Positions 47,071 to 60,757 of a stretch of 64,000 nucleotides of DNA are shown in pieces. A program made the translations under genes and the position numbers. Source of the stretch: Fragilaria crotonensis (lineage: Eukaryota; Bacillariophyta; Fragilariophyceae; Fragilariales; Fragilariaceae); assembly GCA_022925895.1 (NCBI GenBank), contig JAKSYS010000043.1:1-64000 (forward strand), written 5' to 3'. The notes under the pieces are model-generated. The model saw nothing but the letters and a program-made list of their open reading frames with translations. It had not been told where the DNA came from and did no database searches. Position 1 is the stretch's first letter. Each line of letters opens with the position of its first letter.

Positions 47071-50000
47071 TGGTTGCTCGCCTCGTACCACCGGTCCAAG
47101 GCTCTACCGTCGAGGAAAATACTCGACCAATGTCTCCGATCATTGGTCGAATCTACCTACGGCCGTTAAGAACCTACGCTTAACTGCTATTAATTTCCTC
47201 GCCTTTTGGATTCGCCAGCAACGGATTTAAACTCACCCTTGAAGGCAACAGAACTTTTCAAGCCACCATGAAGAACTTACCTCCGCCCTCCCTTGCCCCT
47301 CGCCCTCTAGGTCCGCCCCAAAGGCGATAACCCTGACGCGTTCGACGCTAACGTCGACTACCCCGCCGAACTCGGCGCATCTCCTGTCCCTCCTGACACG
47401 CCCACCCATCCCGCCCTCTACAAGGTGCCTAGCCTATGGATCTCCGAAGAAATCCAAGCTCCTCCCGTGTCCGTTACATCCCTTCTCCAACCACTACCCT
47501 GATGACGATCAGGATCTCCCAAACAACAAGAAGAAGAGGCGCACCTCTGAGAAAGGTCCCGCCTATTTTGACGTCTGCAAGTTAACCTCCGACGACATCG
47601 ATGATATTATTGAAGAGGATCGCAACCTCCACCCCGACGAGCGCAAGCAGCAGGCTTTGCAGCTCCACCACAGCAGGACACTAAAGTTAGCCACAGGGCT
47701 ACTTCTACCACCAAGAAGGCTGCAAAGATGCAGACCACTACAACCACAACTACCATGGACAACTCCTACAACAAAATGGGCGAAACTACAAACAAAAACG
47801 GTCCAACTACCTTACCTGCTGCATCTACCAATGTTATGAGCAATAACATTGGACCTACTGATGTTTTTACTACAGAGGAGCACACTACTACTGCCGCCAA
47901 GCGCCGCACTAACCCGAACAAACACAACGTAATCGATCTCACCGATGATACGAACGACTTGAAAACGCCCCAGAAAGCTCCAAATTCGCCTCCCACGCTC
48001 ACCTACAAGTCCAGAGCCAACACTCCAAGCATTCCTACCGCAAAGTTACCACCTTGACCAACTTTGCCCAACCTGCTCACAATCCAATTTTTCAAGCTCC
48101 GGGTGCATGAATCCATCTGGCTTCACCACCCTTCAGAAGACATGCAAAGATCTCCATGACTGTCTCTTTGCTCATCTTTTAACCTCCCATTCCATCCTTC
48201 ACCATCAAAGTATCAGCCTCCCAGCCAAAAAGCAATGCCAGGAGAATCAAAGAACCTCCACACTCATCCACCCCAGTCATCCTGGCCTGGAGTCAGAAAT
48301 CGCCACTTTTACCCACAGAATTGCTTCCTTCGGTTATGCTCCAACCCTCACTGAGTTTACTGGCTTTCTACAGCATCATGATGACCTTGAAGACCTTGTC
48401 ATAATTGCCATCAAGATGACTGGAGATGAACAGTTGATGCCCATTCTTGATTTGCTCATCCTCGTTCGCAGCGTAATCGGGCAACGAAACTCACACTCCG
48501 TGCCGCCAGCACACCGTATGGTCGACATCCTGGCCAAATTTGAGCGAATTCCGACAGATGGTTCTCGAGAAATGACTGTTCAAAATTTTCCCTCGCCCCC
48601 GCGCGTATTGGTGGACGTCGACAACTCTGCAGCCTCGCGAACGCAAACTATGACGTGTCATGACCGCAGTGCTGAACTCGGGACTCGTAATTTTGTGCCG
48701 AAACTCCAGATTCCGTCAAACTCCCTTCGCGTCAGCGCCAGTCCCCGACAACCGCCGTATTTACAGTCCGTGTTATCCCGAGACACCGTCCCCGCGTCCC
48801 AACTCAATGACCATTCTGCCGATGACGCATCCACTCGACCATTTTCCCAGCCCGCTTCGCCTACCGATGACTCGTTTGATATCGACCCTTTGTCCACTTT
48901 GCACCACGCGGCCCCTAACTGCTGAAGAAAAGGCCTTGGAATCGTACTGTGATGATGATGATACTGTCGAGTTTACTGTCGTGGACGGTACGGCGATCCA
49001 ATCCAGTCCACCCCAGTGTGCCTACAGAGCCCACAATCCCACTGATCCCAGCCTTTCCTCCACTTCCTTGAGTGTCCAGCATCCTGTTCCTATCAAATTG
49101 GAAGATTTACCCTCTTCCCTGACCCTGATTGTGCTGATGTTGGTGAAAATTATTACTCCCCCAGTGATAATTCACCAACTAAGCCATCTGTTAACTTTTA
49201 CCCTGCTTCTGACCCTGTTCCTGACCCTGAAGTCTTACCAGAAGTTGAAATCATGCCAGAACCCATGATCATTGAAAGCATTGAAGAGGAATTTGTGGAA
49301 GAAAGTGCAACTAACCCAATTTTGGAGGCACTTAATGAGCTACCCAATGCAGCAACTCAACAACCAGTCCGGATGCTACCCCCACTTTTTCCTGAACCAC
49401 CCCTAAGGCATTTGAATCCTCTTGCCCCAGTTCACCACCGCCCTTATGCAATGTTCCAGGACCCAGCTCACCATCCATCGTCGGCCTTGATGTTCTCAGA
49501 AGCTACGCTGGACGACCCACTGAATGGTACCATCCATCTACGCGACCTACCGCTTTGCATCGAAATCAGCACCACTATCGCAGCTTTCTGTCTCAACTTT
49601 CTCGCCGCTCCACCGGAAGTTCATCACATTCGCGACATCACGTCATCCGACATGAAGCCTATATCGCGCCACATCACTCTCAGACACCAGATGCCAAGTC
49701 CTAACTCCCCTCTGTATTCCCGCGACGACAAGTTCTACCTACTCGGCATGATTCACACTCTGAACCGCGCTACCAACTTGCTAACCCAGCATTTCACAGA
49801 CAAACAACGCTCCCCTTTTGACCTTCGGCATCCCGGATAAATACTACGACATCACCCGCGACTTCTACGAAAACCCTCCCTACTGCCCGATGGAAACGAC
49901 ATGTGCTGTCGGACTCATCTACGCGCTCCGACTCTACTACATAACCCACCACCGCCACAGCACCTACCACCGACACGGTTTTCGCCAACACGACCTCTAC

Positions 50001-51420
50001 CCGAAACACTTGTTCCAGATCGCAAAAGATATCAAGTCTACCGCCGCCGCTCTAAGTTTGTTCCCTGATACCACTACTTTTCGGACGCTCCCCCGCTTTG
50101 CTAACCATGCCTTCTTTGAAGCCGATCTTTTCCCTACCTTTTGCATTCCTTATCGCGGATTGAAACGCTACCGGAAAATGTTTCGCGTGGACTTGAATTT
50201 CGCGCGCGAATCCCTATCTTGTCGCATACACGAATTCTTTTCGATTGGACGACGAGGAACAACGATCGATTGCCTTGCGAACTGCCCAGACAATCATCCG
50301 CCTTGCCTTATTCGAACATGGTCTCATTAATCGCAAGACGCGACGACGATCGAGGGAACCAGAATTATCCAACAACCGCTTCCATATTGGCAACCTTCCA
50401 CCTGCAGATCTATTCTTGTCCAACTTTGCAACCTGCTTCCCATGATTACCAGGCCCTCCCTTGTTCAATTGGATCTTGATGATGTCAATGATGACACACT
50501 TGCAATCAACTATGTGGTCTGCCAACCTCTGGACTTCCTCCAACTGTTTACCCTGCAACCAACTGAAGCAAATGAGAAACCTACTACATGGATGTCTACT
50601 GACCTCACTCCAGTCTCTACCAACGGCATCAACTTCTCGATTGACTTCCTTCCGCACTTGAGTATATCCTCTACCGAGTTGCGCAACTTGTGAATCCAAA
50701 GGACCCGACCGGCATTCTCCCAGGAACCATCCTCCTCCCACGTTATCATGTTCCAAGGCTCCCACTTGCGTCCAACTCCTACTCTAATGGTTCATCAACT
50801 GAGATTGCTAAACCTACAGCAAGAGCAGGAATCTTCCCACCACTTTCAACCATGATCAACAACCAATCATCAGCAACAGAGATGGAGAACCCTACAACAG
50901 ATTGTCAGTCCAAGCTTTGTTCAAAGCCCAACTTGCCAAACCAATTCTTTCCTATCACATTGGCGACCCCGACTGGATTCCAACCAGCGCCGCTAACCTG
51001 CGTCGCCACCCTGATTCCAGTAAGTATCACGTCGCTCGCGATCCCAAAACGGTCCCCTTTTCCTTGGCTATTCGCATGATACCAGTTTTCACAACTGGTC
51101 CACTTGAGAATCCATCTATCAAGCCTGGGCATTGCCACATCTCATTGATGCCCTCCGTGACCCTGAGATCCAACTTTTCAACAATCATCTTTCTTATTAT
51201 TATAATGAGAAAGAGTCTCATCCTGAGTTTCCATTCATTGATCAAATGGGACCTGATTCACCCTTTTCAGCCAATGGCTACAATGGTGAGTCTAGTCTAC
51301 AATGTCTGTCTTATCCTGGTTGTTATGCTGGTTACTTACCTTTTCTATCTGTGATAGCCTAGGCTGTCCCAATCAGATGGAATTAGTTACAAGTAACAAC
51401 ATAATTACCTTCCAACAGGA
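47071..51420 (+). mobile_element. Copia copy 2: 5' extension with unknown coding region (broken)
   Basis: This is the counterpart of about 8304-12690 in copy 1. The region repeats motifs of the long unknown frame, such as GTIHLRDLPLC near 49526 and HTLNRATN near 49755. It confirms that the extension belongs to the family and is not a private insertion. Confidence 0.7.
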
Positions 51421-52299
51421 TAAAACTACATTTTCTGGACCACATTTCGCATGTCTTGCCGTAAAAACTCGCCGTTCCGCTTTATTTTCCGATCCGACTC
51501 GAACCCCGGACCCCCAGCACGAAATTTCTGCACAAAACGACCCACAAAACGAAAATCTTGCAGCAAACGAACCTGAAACTACAGTTTTCACGCACGATGA
51601 ACCTGACAGCGAAATTTACACACAAAATGACACTACCAGCGAAAATCCAACGCAAAACGACGCGCACAGCACGGAAACTCACTCCCAACAGCTAATTTCC
51701 GACGCGGAAACTACATACGACGAACACGCACAAGAAACTCAACAACTGCCCGGAACTCAACCAAATCTCGTTTTTACCACCAAACTCGCCCGAAACAAGC
51801 AGTTCACACACCGAAACACCCTCTAACTCGCCTCCAACTGCGAAATCAACAACTGGACCTCTAAAACGCTTTCCGATGCATTTTCAGGCATTCTCACGCC
51901 GAAAAACGTAAAATTACCTCACGATCCGGCCACAACCGACTCGAACCCACAACCTCCGATTTCAACAACTTTTCGACGACGCCCAAAATTATACCTTCCA
52001 AAACTTACCACCCCGGAATTCGAACCCTCAACCACCAAATCCGTCACAAAATCTTTCGCAACCCCAAACTCAACAAAGCAAAATTATTCAACCTCCCAAT
52101 ACGAAACCTACCAAATCTACACAAAAACGGCCAATTCTGAAAATGATCACCAAACTCTCCAGAAACTCAAAACTCGCTCCGCACGCCCAACTCCGCGCCA
52201 GGCGACCCATGCCACCTTTGCATACCCACCAACTGTCGACACCTTCTTTGACGACGACACCGATCATGACTCAGAGCAAGAGCCAAAACACATCCAGCA

Positions 52300-53460
52300 C
52301 ATCGCCTGACGCACTCACATCATCCACGCGAACCGACTTCACTTATCCCCAATTGAAGATCCTAACCAAGACGCTTTTGAAGTACGCCAAAAATGCAAAC
52401 CTTCGCAAATTGGCTTACCCAACCGATCTTCACACGCCGCCGCCATTTTAACACCTTCATCGACAACCTTCGAATTGTTTGCAACATTTCCCCGTGGACG
52501 CGCAAGTCTTTGATCTTTGGCCAAAACAAGTCTCTTATTCACACCCATTTGTTGGCACCGCACTTTACAACCTGATCTTTACAAACGTCTGCGACCCTTG
52601 CCAAAACACATCATTGATGGCCCACCAGACGCCCGCACGCGATTCTTACTCTACGACGCCATTGTGCACCGCTAACTCCTGATCATGTCGAGCGAACTCG
52701 CGAAGCCTTGTTCCATCAAACAACCACATCATGAAGTCGCCACCTCTTACCTTAACCGCATCCGCATCCTTACGCGCGACTGCTATCATGCTGGAATCCC
52801 CAACACCGACGCCGAACTCATCAAACGCACCGTTCGTGGTGGAAGCAATCACTCCTTACGCCGCATCTTATCAACGCTTCGACGCCGATATCCGTCGAGC
52901 TGAACTAAACGACGAAGCTCTGCCACCATTCGCCGAACTTGAGAGCCATCTCCTCAACATTGACGAATCCCGTGGTCTCACACTACCGTCTCAGAATCAA
53001 CGCAACTACAATCAGCACGCACATTCTACCCGTCAACAATCTCACCATTTTCAATCGCGCCACCCCAAACTACCCATCGTGTTTTCACACAACGTCAACA
53101 ACAAGCTTTCAGCTCCATCCTTCGCCCATATTCAAACCCTAATGGCAACAATCAAAACAGAAGTCATCCACCGAGACCACCGCAAAACCATTCGCGCCCG
53201 TTCCGACCTCCTACAAATCCTTCGCGACCACCTTTCAACAACCGAATCAACGTCGCCCACCACCTCCTTCGCCTCGCCCATCCAACCAACCCCAACGGAA
53301 CAATCGACCACCTTTCCGACCAACGTTGAATCCAAATCAACGACCATCACCCAATGGATCTAACATCAATCAATCGCGCAACTCTGCATCCAACGCAGCT
53401 ACCATCGTCTGCAATAACTGCGGACGCCTCGGCCACTATTCGCGCAACTGTACCAACCCA
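52300..53460 (+). mobile_element. Copia copy 2: gag capsid-like region and CCHC knuckle (broken)
   Basis: Capsid-like sequence matches copy 1. The zinc knuckle CNNCGRLGHYSRNC is at 53410-53451. The point where copy 1 carries the Gypsy insertion is uninterrupted here. Confidence 0.8.
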
Positions 53461-53799
53461 AGATCCAACCAAAACAATCGCGCATCCAACCCGCAACGTT
53501 CAACCAACAATGAAAACGCTGCTCCTCGCAATCAACAACGCGCTTACTTTGTTACTGACTCTAGTCAAGACTCCCAAAATCATTCAAGATACCATCACCA
53601 AGCTTTCAAAGCTTCCTCCTTGATCAACTTGATGATCAACAAGACAACATCCCATGGCCCAATCCCACTCTACCTCAGATGCCTATCAATCAACCTCTAC
53701 TTGATAGAGATTATCTTCCAACTGCCAACCATGCTCCTCCCAACTCTGGAGCCACAGCTTATTTCCCTGATGACCCCAATCACCATACCAAAGATTTGG

Positions 53800-55200
53800 T
53801 CCCCACTCCTTGCAAACTGGCTACCTGACAGTGGTGCTACCAGCCATTACACACCACTTTTCAGCGACCTCAGTGATGTTGAACCCTGCAGTGTCCCAAT
53901 CTCCTAGCTGATGGCAGCACCAAGATGTCTACCCACAAAGGCACAACTGAATGTCACTTCACCACTGATGATGGCCTCAAATCCATCCTAGGTCTCACTG
54001 ATGTCTACTTTGTTGAAGGCCTAAGTCACAGACTACTCTCCTGACTGCTCTATCATGCACTCAAAATTTCAGTGTCCTGATCAAGAACAGAGCTACCACC
54101 ATTCAACTCCCAAATGGCTCCACCTACACTTGGCCAATTATCACCAGAGAAGCACCAAATCCACACCAAGCCTTTTCAACCACTTCCAACCCCAAAGTTC
54201 CCTTTGACCTTGACTCTGAACCAGAAGAGCAACACTTTGATGACACTACAACCCCATTGACACTGATCAACGCCGCTCAGTCACTGCCTTACCTTTGGAA
54301 CTGATTTATCGACGACTTGCTTACCGCAATTTTCGAAATCTCATGGTTGGATCCCTTCACCAAACATGGAATGATCATGTACTCACACCTACTGTTGACC
54401 ACAACTCCTGGCCTCTCCGCATTTCCATCAGTCAAAAACGCGCCAGAAACAAAACGCCTCAACGCCAAGGCACAGAACCCTTCCATCGCCTTCATCTTGA
54501 CCTTATGCGCAATCCTTTCCGCTATGGTCTCACCACCAATTCCAACTACTCAGCCTATCTGTTTATTGTCACAACCCCAGGCAAACTAACAGGTTGGATT
54601 GGTCTTCCAACTGAAAGCACAACTTCCATCCTTATTGCTCTGAAGCAATGGCTGACTGATACAGAACTACTTGGCCGCACCCAATCCGTCCGTTTCATCC
54701 GCACTGATGCTGGATCTGCTTTTACATCAACAAAATTCATCTCTGAATGCACCTCACTTGGTATCAAAGTTGAAGCTGCAGCCCCTGAACATCAAGAAAT
54801 GAATGGTATTTGTGAAGCAAAATGGCGTGAAGTCCACAACACTGCCAACATTCTCCTCAACAATGCAAGACTTGGAGGTGCCTTCTTCCATCATGCCCAT
54901 GCCTATGCAGTTCAAATCCTAAATGTCTGCCCTGCCAAGAATGTTATTGATCAAGATGGCAACCCAACAACTCCCTATCAATACAGCTTCCAACGCAAGC
55001 CTTCCATTGCCAACTTCGTGTCTTTGGATGTCCTACCTTCTTCAAACGCTATGAACCAACTTTCCGCAACAAGCTTATCACATATAAGCAACAACTCCAA
55101 CGAGCCTCCGGAATTTTCCTCGGTTTCCCTGACAACTCCGCAGGCTGGCTAGTCTACTCCCCTGACCAACCCCAAAGCCTTGTCATCACCCGCGATGCCT
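53800..55200 (+). mobile_element. Copia copy 2: protease and integrase regions (broken)
   Basis: The protease motif LPDSGATSHYTP has its catalytic Asp at 53827-53829. Integrase-core motifs FHRLHLDLMRNPF, FIRTDAGSAFTS and EHQEMNGICEAKWREVH carry the D-D-E residues. Confidence 0.85.
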
Positions 55201-55689
55201 ACTTTGATGAAGACTTCAATTCCGCTCTATGTTTTGATTCCAAACCCTTTGCTGGAGCCGTCCCCATCCGCTCCCATTTCAACCCAAATGGACTTTGCAA
55301 CACTCCTGAAAACTCTGAACCATCTACTTTTCACCAAACTGGATCTGCAGCCAACCTTGGCAATCCACCATCAACCTTCATTGATGACACAAATCCACTG
55401 CCCTCCCTGACTGCCATCCCTGAATCAACTGATGACAATACTGATGAACAACCACCTGGAACCATGCCTAACCCAACCCATGCTGACCATTACAATGAAG
55501 CAATCATCCAACATGGTCCAACACCACCCACACCACATCAAATCAACTTTGTCACCCATCAACAACATCATTCCCAACTCCACAAGATGATGACCATCTA
55601 CTTCCAAGAATGCAATGAAGATCTACCAACTATTGATCCCATTCACTCTGCCATGATGACAATTGACAACTCTCCAGCAACAATCCACA

Positions 55690-57450
55690 AGCCAACCCCA
55701 GGAACCTGTGGACAAATACCTTCCAGAACCACAATCTCTGAAAGCTGTCCTCAAACTTGATGATGATGTCCGCAATGCTTACATGCCATCAAAATGGAAA
55801 TCAAGAACCTCATTGACCATGATACCTTCATCCTTGGACAAACCCCACACAAAGATGAACTCATTATCCCAGTCAAACTTGTGCTCAAAGCAAAACAAAC
55901 TGCATCTGGAAAACTTGACAAACTAAAGCTCGCCTTGTCGCCCGTGGCGACCTGGAGAAACGTCTCCTGAAAAGAGTTAAAGCCATCAACCAACAACGAC
56001 TCCTTGAACAACGTCAAGAAATTGCTGAATCTGCTACCTCTTCACCTGGCACTCCAAAACCTATACCTGTTGAACCACTCATGTATGAAGACACCTGGTC
56101 ACCCTGTGCATCTGCAAGAGGGTCAAACTATTCATTGCAACCATCTGTGCATCCAGAAGAAGTGTCAAGAGTGCTGACTTCATTGGTGCCTACCTCCAAG
56201 CCAAAGTTATTGGCGCCACTTTGTGAAACTGCCATTGGAATACGCCTATCACTTCCTGAATACGCTAAATTCTTTGGCTCCCCAATGTTACTGAACAAAG
56301 GAATCTACGGTCTTGTCTACTCCGGCAAATATTGGAACATTGAATTTTCGAATGGCTCTACTCCCAAGGTTTATCAGTCTCCTTCCGAACCGTCCTATTT
56401 TGTCCGATACGACAAACACAATCAATGGCTCCGCCTACTATTTTTCGTCGACGATATGCTCTACGCTGGAAGCAACGATTCCATCGAAAAACAATTTGAA
56501 GATTCCGTCCGCAATCGCTTTGATGTCAAATTCCTCGGCCCTGCGCAATGGTTCCTACAAATGCGTATCCACAAACATTCCGACTCAAGCTACACCTCGA
56601 CCAGCACCGCTATGTTTTGAATACTCTTCAACGATATGATCCAAACTCCGAATTCCCAGAACGAGATACTCCTTCCCTCCCGATTATACTTTCAGCAAGG
56701 ATAACCGCCCCGTAACCGCCTCCGACCTGACTCTCGTCGAACAAAAGCAACAACGCCTTCCGTTCCGCTCTGCTGTCTGCACTCTCCTCTACCTAGCATA
56801 CAACACAAGAGCTGACATCCTATTTGCTGTCTGCAAACTTGCTAAAGCATGCATCTCTCCTGGCATACCTGATTTTCGAGCCTCACCTGGCTCATTGGCT
56901 ACCTCCGACGTCGTCCCTACTATGCCCTCAAATTCTATCCCGATGGCACTTCAAACCCCATCTATGACATCTGCATCCATCATCGCATTCCATACACTGA
57001 TCTCACTGTCTTCTCTGATGCCAGCTGGCAAGACTGCCCCGATACTGGCCGATCTACTGTTGGATACATGATCTTCTACAATGGTGCTCTTATTGAAGCC
57101 AATTCTACCATGCCAACTCCTGTCCATGTCTACCTCTGAAGCAGAATACATGGCTGCATGTTCTGCAACCATGGCCACCGCTCACATCCGAATGCTTCTC
57201 TATGATATGCTCTATCTTGGTACCAAACAATGGCGTGAAACCACTCAACGTCTCCCTTCTATTCCTGCCATCCTCATGATTGACAATGAAGCAACCGTTC
57301 AAATCGCCAAGAATGGAAAACTCACTCGCAAGACTCGCACATTGAACGCCGCTTCCACTTCGTCCGTCAAGGCCAACAAGACGGCATCCACCAACTTCAT
57401 TGATTCCCTGTGACTCCCAACTTGCCGATATCCTCACCAAGACTCAACAC
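55690..57450 (+). mobile_element. Copia copy 2: reverse transcriptase and RNase H regions (broken)
   Basis: Polymerase signature FVDDM at 56444-56458, with LLNKGIYGLVYSGKYW upstream. RNase H motifs FSDASWQDCPDTGRSTVGY and STSEAEYMA lie between about 57010 and 57165. Confidence 0.85.
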
Positions 57451-57533
57451 TGGCAAAATTGATCCTCACCTCACAAGATCTTCTGTGTTCTCCCCACCAC
57501 ATGCTTTCATCACCGGGACCAGAGATCTGATCC

Positions 57534-57541
57534 AAGAGGGG
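57534..57541 (+). promoter_or_regulatory. Polypurine tract of Copia copy 2
   Basis: AAGAGGGG directly precedes the 3' LTR, as in copy 1. Confidence 0.8.
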
Positions 57542-58137
57542 TGTTAGAGATCTACTGTCACTCTGTCACACTGTCACTCGTAATTACTGTAAGGTTAAAT
57601 ACCATACGGTAATACGATAGACAGTCCTTTATTTTCTTAGTCTGTCCGTGACTGTTCCAGTAGTTCTGCGAATCAGAACTCTGGATCCCGCGACCACACA
57701 AGGAATTTAAATTATGTTGCCCTGAGTTTCCTAAGTATTCAAATCTGTTGTGTTGTCAATTTTATTGACAACACAACTTTTACTATGGGATTCATAACTC
57801 AAACACCACTCAACAAGTGGGATTAAAGCAACATAACTTTTGTGAGACTCCAACTAATATTGAGATCTCACTTTCATTTTTCATCTACATTTTAACTTAT
57901 AATTTCCACAAACCAAAAACAGTAAAGGCCTTTACTACTTAGTTCTACATTTTCTACATATTTGTAACAACAAATCTACCATCATGGTCCACATCTTCAG
58001 GACTCCTACGCCCAAAGCTGGACGATCCGTTACGTTCGCTTCCTCTCCCGTCAAGTCCGACGGCAGACTTCTAGGTCCTACTAACCTTAAGTCTACCGTC
58101 GGCCAGTACTCGCGTACCGATCACACGAATACTGTCA
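57542..58137 (+). repeat. 3' LTR of Copia copy 2
   Basis: Pairs with 46469-47070; TGTTAGAG at the start and ACTGTCA at the end. Confidence 0.95.
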
Positions 58138-58142
58138 CTCTA
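58138..58142. repeat. Target-site duplication, right copy (CTCTA)
   Basis: Identical to 46464-46468, directly after the terminal CA. Confidence 0.9.
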
Positions 58143-58339
58143 CTCTACTAGTAGAGTATAGTAGAATACTTGGAGAACGGTGTAGCGGTGTTCATCGTTA
58201 ATAACAAGCAACAGTATGGTGCTACTGGTACAACTAAGTACAACATCGGAAACAAGACTCCACCCGGCGCCCGAATCCGTCCCATGCCTTCGACGACAGT
58301 TCCAACGAATGCCTGAGAAACAATTGTTTCTATTCTGTT

Positions 58340-59467
58340 CTATGCTATTCGACCATGCGTGATATGTGATATTGGTTCATAGGTTGCGGTCACAAAGATG
58401 AGACCGTCGGGTGGCGCGGCCTGGGAACACAGCGTCCGATCTAGGGCGGTTATTCGTGGTATCAACGATGATGGTTCTTGTTCGAACGCCAGGAACGAGC
58501 GCCGTCGACACAAGAGCCGCACCATACGCCGAAGGAATCGATCACCCGCGAGTTGAATACAGATACCACCGTTTTCCAGGGAGATCGCTCTCGCGCAGTA
58601 GAGAGTACAGTTGGTGGATTGTGTCTTCACCTTGCCGTATGAAAAACCATAGTAGTCCAAAGTCTTGTATTCCAATTCTCGCAGAATCGTGTCCAGCCGG
58701 TCGACTTCAGCCGCGGTGACAAAGTGCGGGTCAATCACGTAGGCATATGCGCGACAGGTGGCTCCAAATCCCGGATGAAACTTGCTGGATACACGTTGAA
58801 CGTGGAGGCAACGAAAGCCATTTGAAAACGGAAATCGGTCTATGTGACGTTGCACATCATGACTGTCGATATCCAACTCAGTTCGATAACGACATACTTG
58901 TCCAATGGCGTGGACACCAGCGTCAGTTCGACCACATACTCTGACATCGACTCGACATTTCTGCATTAGTGCCAAATGAGCTTCCAGCGATGCTTGGACG
59001 GACGGCAGAGTATTGTTCGGTTGAGTTTGCCAACCACAGAATTCAGATCCTAGATAAGCAACTGTGAGAGCAAATGATCGTTTCTTCGTCTTGAAAGAAT
59101 CGTTTATCGGAGGAGAGAGCTGTTTCAGCTTGACACAATCGTTTGGTTCCGAAGAGAACAGCGAAGCAAATAGGTGACCAGCGAGTTGATCATTCTCATA
59201 GCTTCCTGGTTTCAAACCTGCAGGGACACCTTGTATAAGGCCAGTAACGAGATTGTTAGCTGTCTGGAAGCGCTGCTGACTCCAAAGGAAACGAATTCGT
59301 TGTTCAGACGGGGTGTCAAAGCCTATTATACCGTGCACATCGTCGCGAGCGGTGCTTCCAAGGTGTGACGATGATTTCAGCTTTTGGACTATGATCGAAG
59401 GCCAGGCATGAATACAGCTCAAAACAAGCAACAGATTGAGTGAACTACCGGTAGTAGGATACTTCAT
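58340..59467 (-). CDS. truA: tRNA pseudouridine synthase, TruA family, probably plastid
   Basis: A 375-residue protein. The TruA core starts at KKRSFALTVAYLGSEFCGWQ. The catalytic Asp182 lies in the invariant CGRTDAGVHA motif, followed by GQVCRY. Later motifs include RAYAYVID and GDRFLRRMVRLL, and the C-terminal DRTLCSQAAPPDGLIF matches the family. TruA enzymes convert U38-40 in the tRNA anticodon arm to pseudouridine. I chose the ATG at 59465-59467, although the frame is open 55 codons further, because it yields a typical signal peptide: a hydrophobic run LNLLLVLSC followed by IHA-WPS. That matches the diatom plastid-entry consensus with an aromatic residue after the cleavage site. The roughly 110 residues after it look like a transit peptide and linker. 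A plastid location is inference. Downstream (toward lower coordinates) lies Copia copy 2, about 200 bp away. Confidence 0.9.
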   Translation of the reverse strand: MKYPTTGSSLNLLLVLSCIHAWPSIIVQKLKSSSHLGSTARDDVHGIIGFDTPSEQRIRFLWSQQRFQTANNLVTGLIQGVPAGLKPGSYENDQLAGHLFASLFSSEPNDCVKLKQLSPPINDSFKTKKRSFALTVAYLGSEFCGWQTQPNNTLPSVQASLEAHLALMQKCRVDVRVCGRTDAGVHAIGQVCRYRTELDIDSHDVQRHIDRFPFSNGFRCLHVQRVSSKFHPGFGATCRAYAYVIDPHFVTAAEVDRLDTILRELEYKTLDYYGFSYGKVKTQSTNCTLYCARAISLENGGICIQLAGDRFLRRMVRLLCRRRSFLAFEQEPSSLIPRITALDRTLCSQAAPPDGLIFVTATYEPISHITHGRIA

Positions 59468-60757
59468 CTGACCTGCAGGATGTTTAAGGTATTGCACTGT
59501 ACTTGCACTCCAGAGTGCATAGTGCAAAGTGCAAACTGCAAACGGCGAAGTACTAAGCATAACACTTACTATTCTTGCATACAACATCGAGTACAGTACA
59601 TGTACTCGGAAGACAGGACTGCCGACTGCCATTCAATTGGCAGAGAGTCTAAGATTAGAGCCAAATCCGTCCCAGGACGAACTCAGCCGAGAAACCTTGG
59701 CGACGCAAGACGGCGCTCTTCGTGTGGTATCGGTTTCGTACACCACAGACCACAAAGATTCACCGACGTCGCCCTTGGGCGTTGGTGGCCATCATGCGTG
59801 AAGCTGGGGTCGTGGCCTTGTCGCAAGCTGCAAGGAAAGTGCTGGTAGTGTAACTGTTACTATCCATCGGTTATATCACCATCAGGAGTTTCCAGCGTTG
59901 GCATGTGAATCATAACATTGATGCCAACCTGGCGAGATGAAATATTCAAAACTCTCGAGTCCCGCTCCTCGAACGGAAAACACTTAGGAAATCCCTTGCA
60001 AATGCTTAGAAATAAAATATTCATCGATGTATTGTTTATCGGCCATTCGAGCTCCATTCACAAATTTGGCAAGACTGATAATGCGCGAAATAAATCCGAG
60101 TTATTTAACCCGAAAGCTCTCGTTGTACAAAGTTATATTGGATACATGGGTGGAGATACAAATTATCCTCACTATATGTCTTTCTCTCATTGAAATTCAA
60201 ACAACCTCGTATATAATATACCTCCGTTGGGGCCAAGGTCCCGAGTCTTTTCATGGGGCACACCAGCCTCCAGAATTTTCGTGAGCTATGCCGGCGTTTA
60301 TATATGTAGAGAAGTATGTTTCAAGCGCTGGCCCCGCCATCATTACGTTTTTTGATTGCTGATCGTCCAATTTCCCTGTATGTGTGATGTGTGAGCTAAA
60401 GCGCCACTTTCGTGAGCTGCTCGGAATGAGTTCATAATTCCATCTTGTCAGTGCGATCATAACATTGACACCATTTGCAAAGGTACGTCCAAGTTATGCG
60501 ATTCTCGCATGAACCATGACAGTGAGGCAATATGACGTGGCCATAGAGTAGGCAGGTCGATGGCCTGGTGATGTGAACGTCTATCGTTGGTTGTCCCGCC
60601 TTCAGTCTGGGGGTCATTGAGATTGAAAGCATCCCCCCACCCACAACCAACATGAAAGTTGTATATTGATGACTTTATATCTCACTATGTACAACTCTTT
60701 TCTTATCTTGCACATCCATAGTTGACAACGGCGTAACTCAGCAGAAGTCCAATAGCA
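59468..60757. other. Divergent intergenic region
   Basis: About 1.3 kb between the TruA start (-) and the repeat-protein start (+), with no convincing gene. Short overlapping frames near 59480-59850 and 60250-60650 have no recognisable domain. Both promoters are expected here. Confidence 0.5.

Larger units (their letters stand above)
46469..58137 (+). mobile_element. Ty1/Copia LTR retrotransposon, copy 2 of the same family
   Basis: LTRs of about 602 and 596 bp run from TGTTA to TGTCA. A perfect duplication CTCTA lies at 46464-46468 and 58138-58142. Total length is about 11.67 kb, the same as copy 1 without its nested insertion, and the layout is the same: LTR-borne first frame, long upstream coding region, gag with CCHC knuckle, protease, integrase, reverse transcriptase, RNase H. 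The LTR pair differs at roughly 2-3 percent by eye, so it is somewhat older than copy 1. The LTRs form a distinct subfamily from those of copy 1. The copy is broken, with more than ten breaks. Confidence 0.95.
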
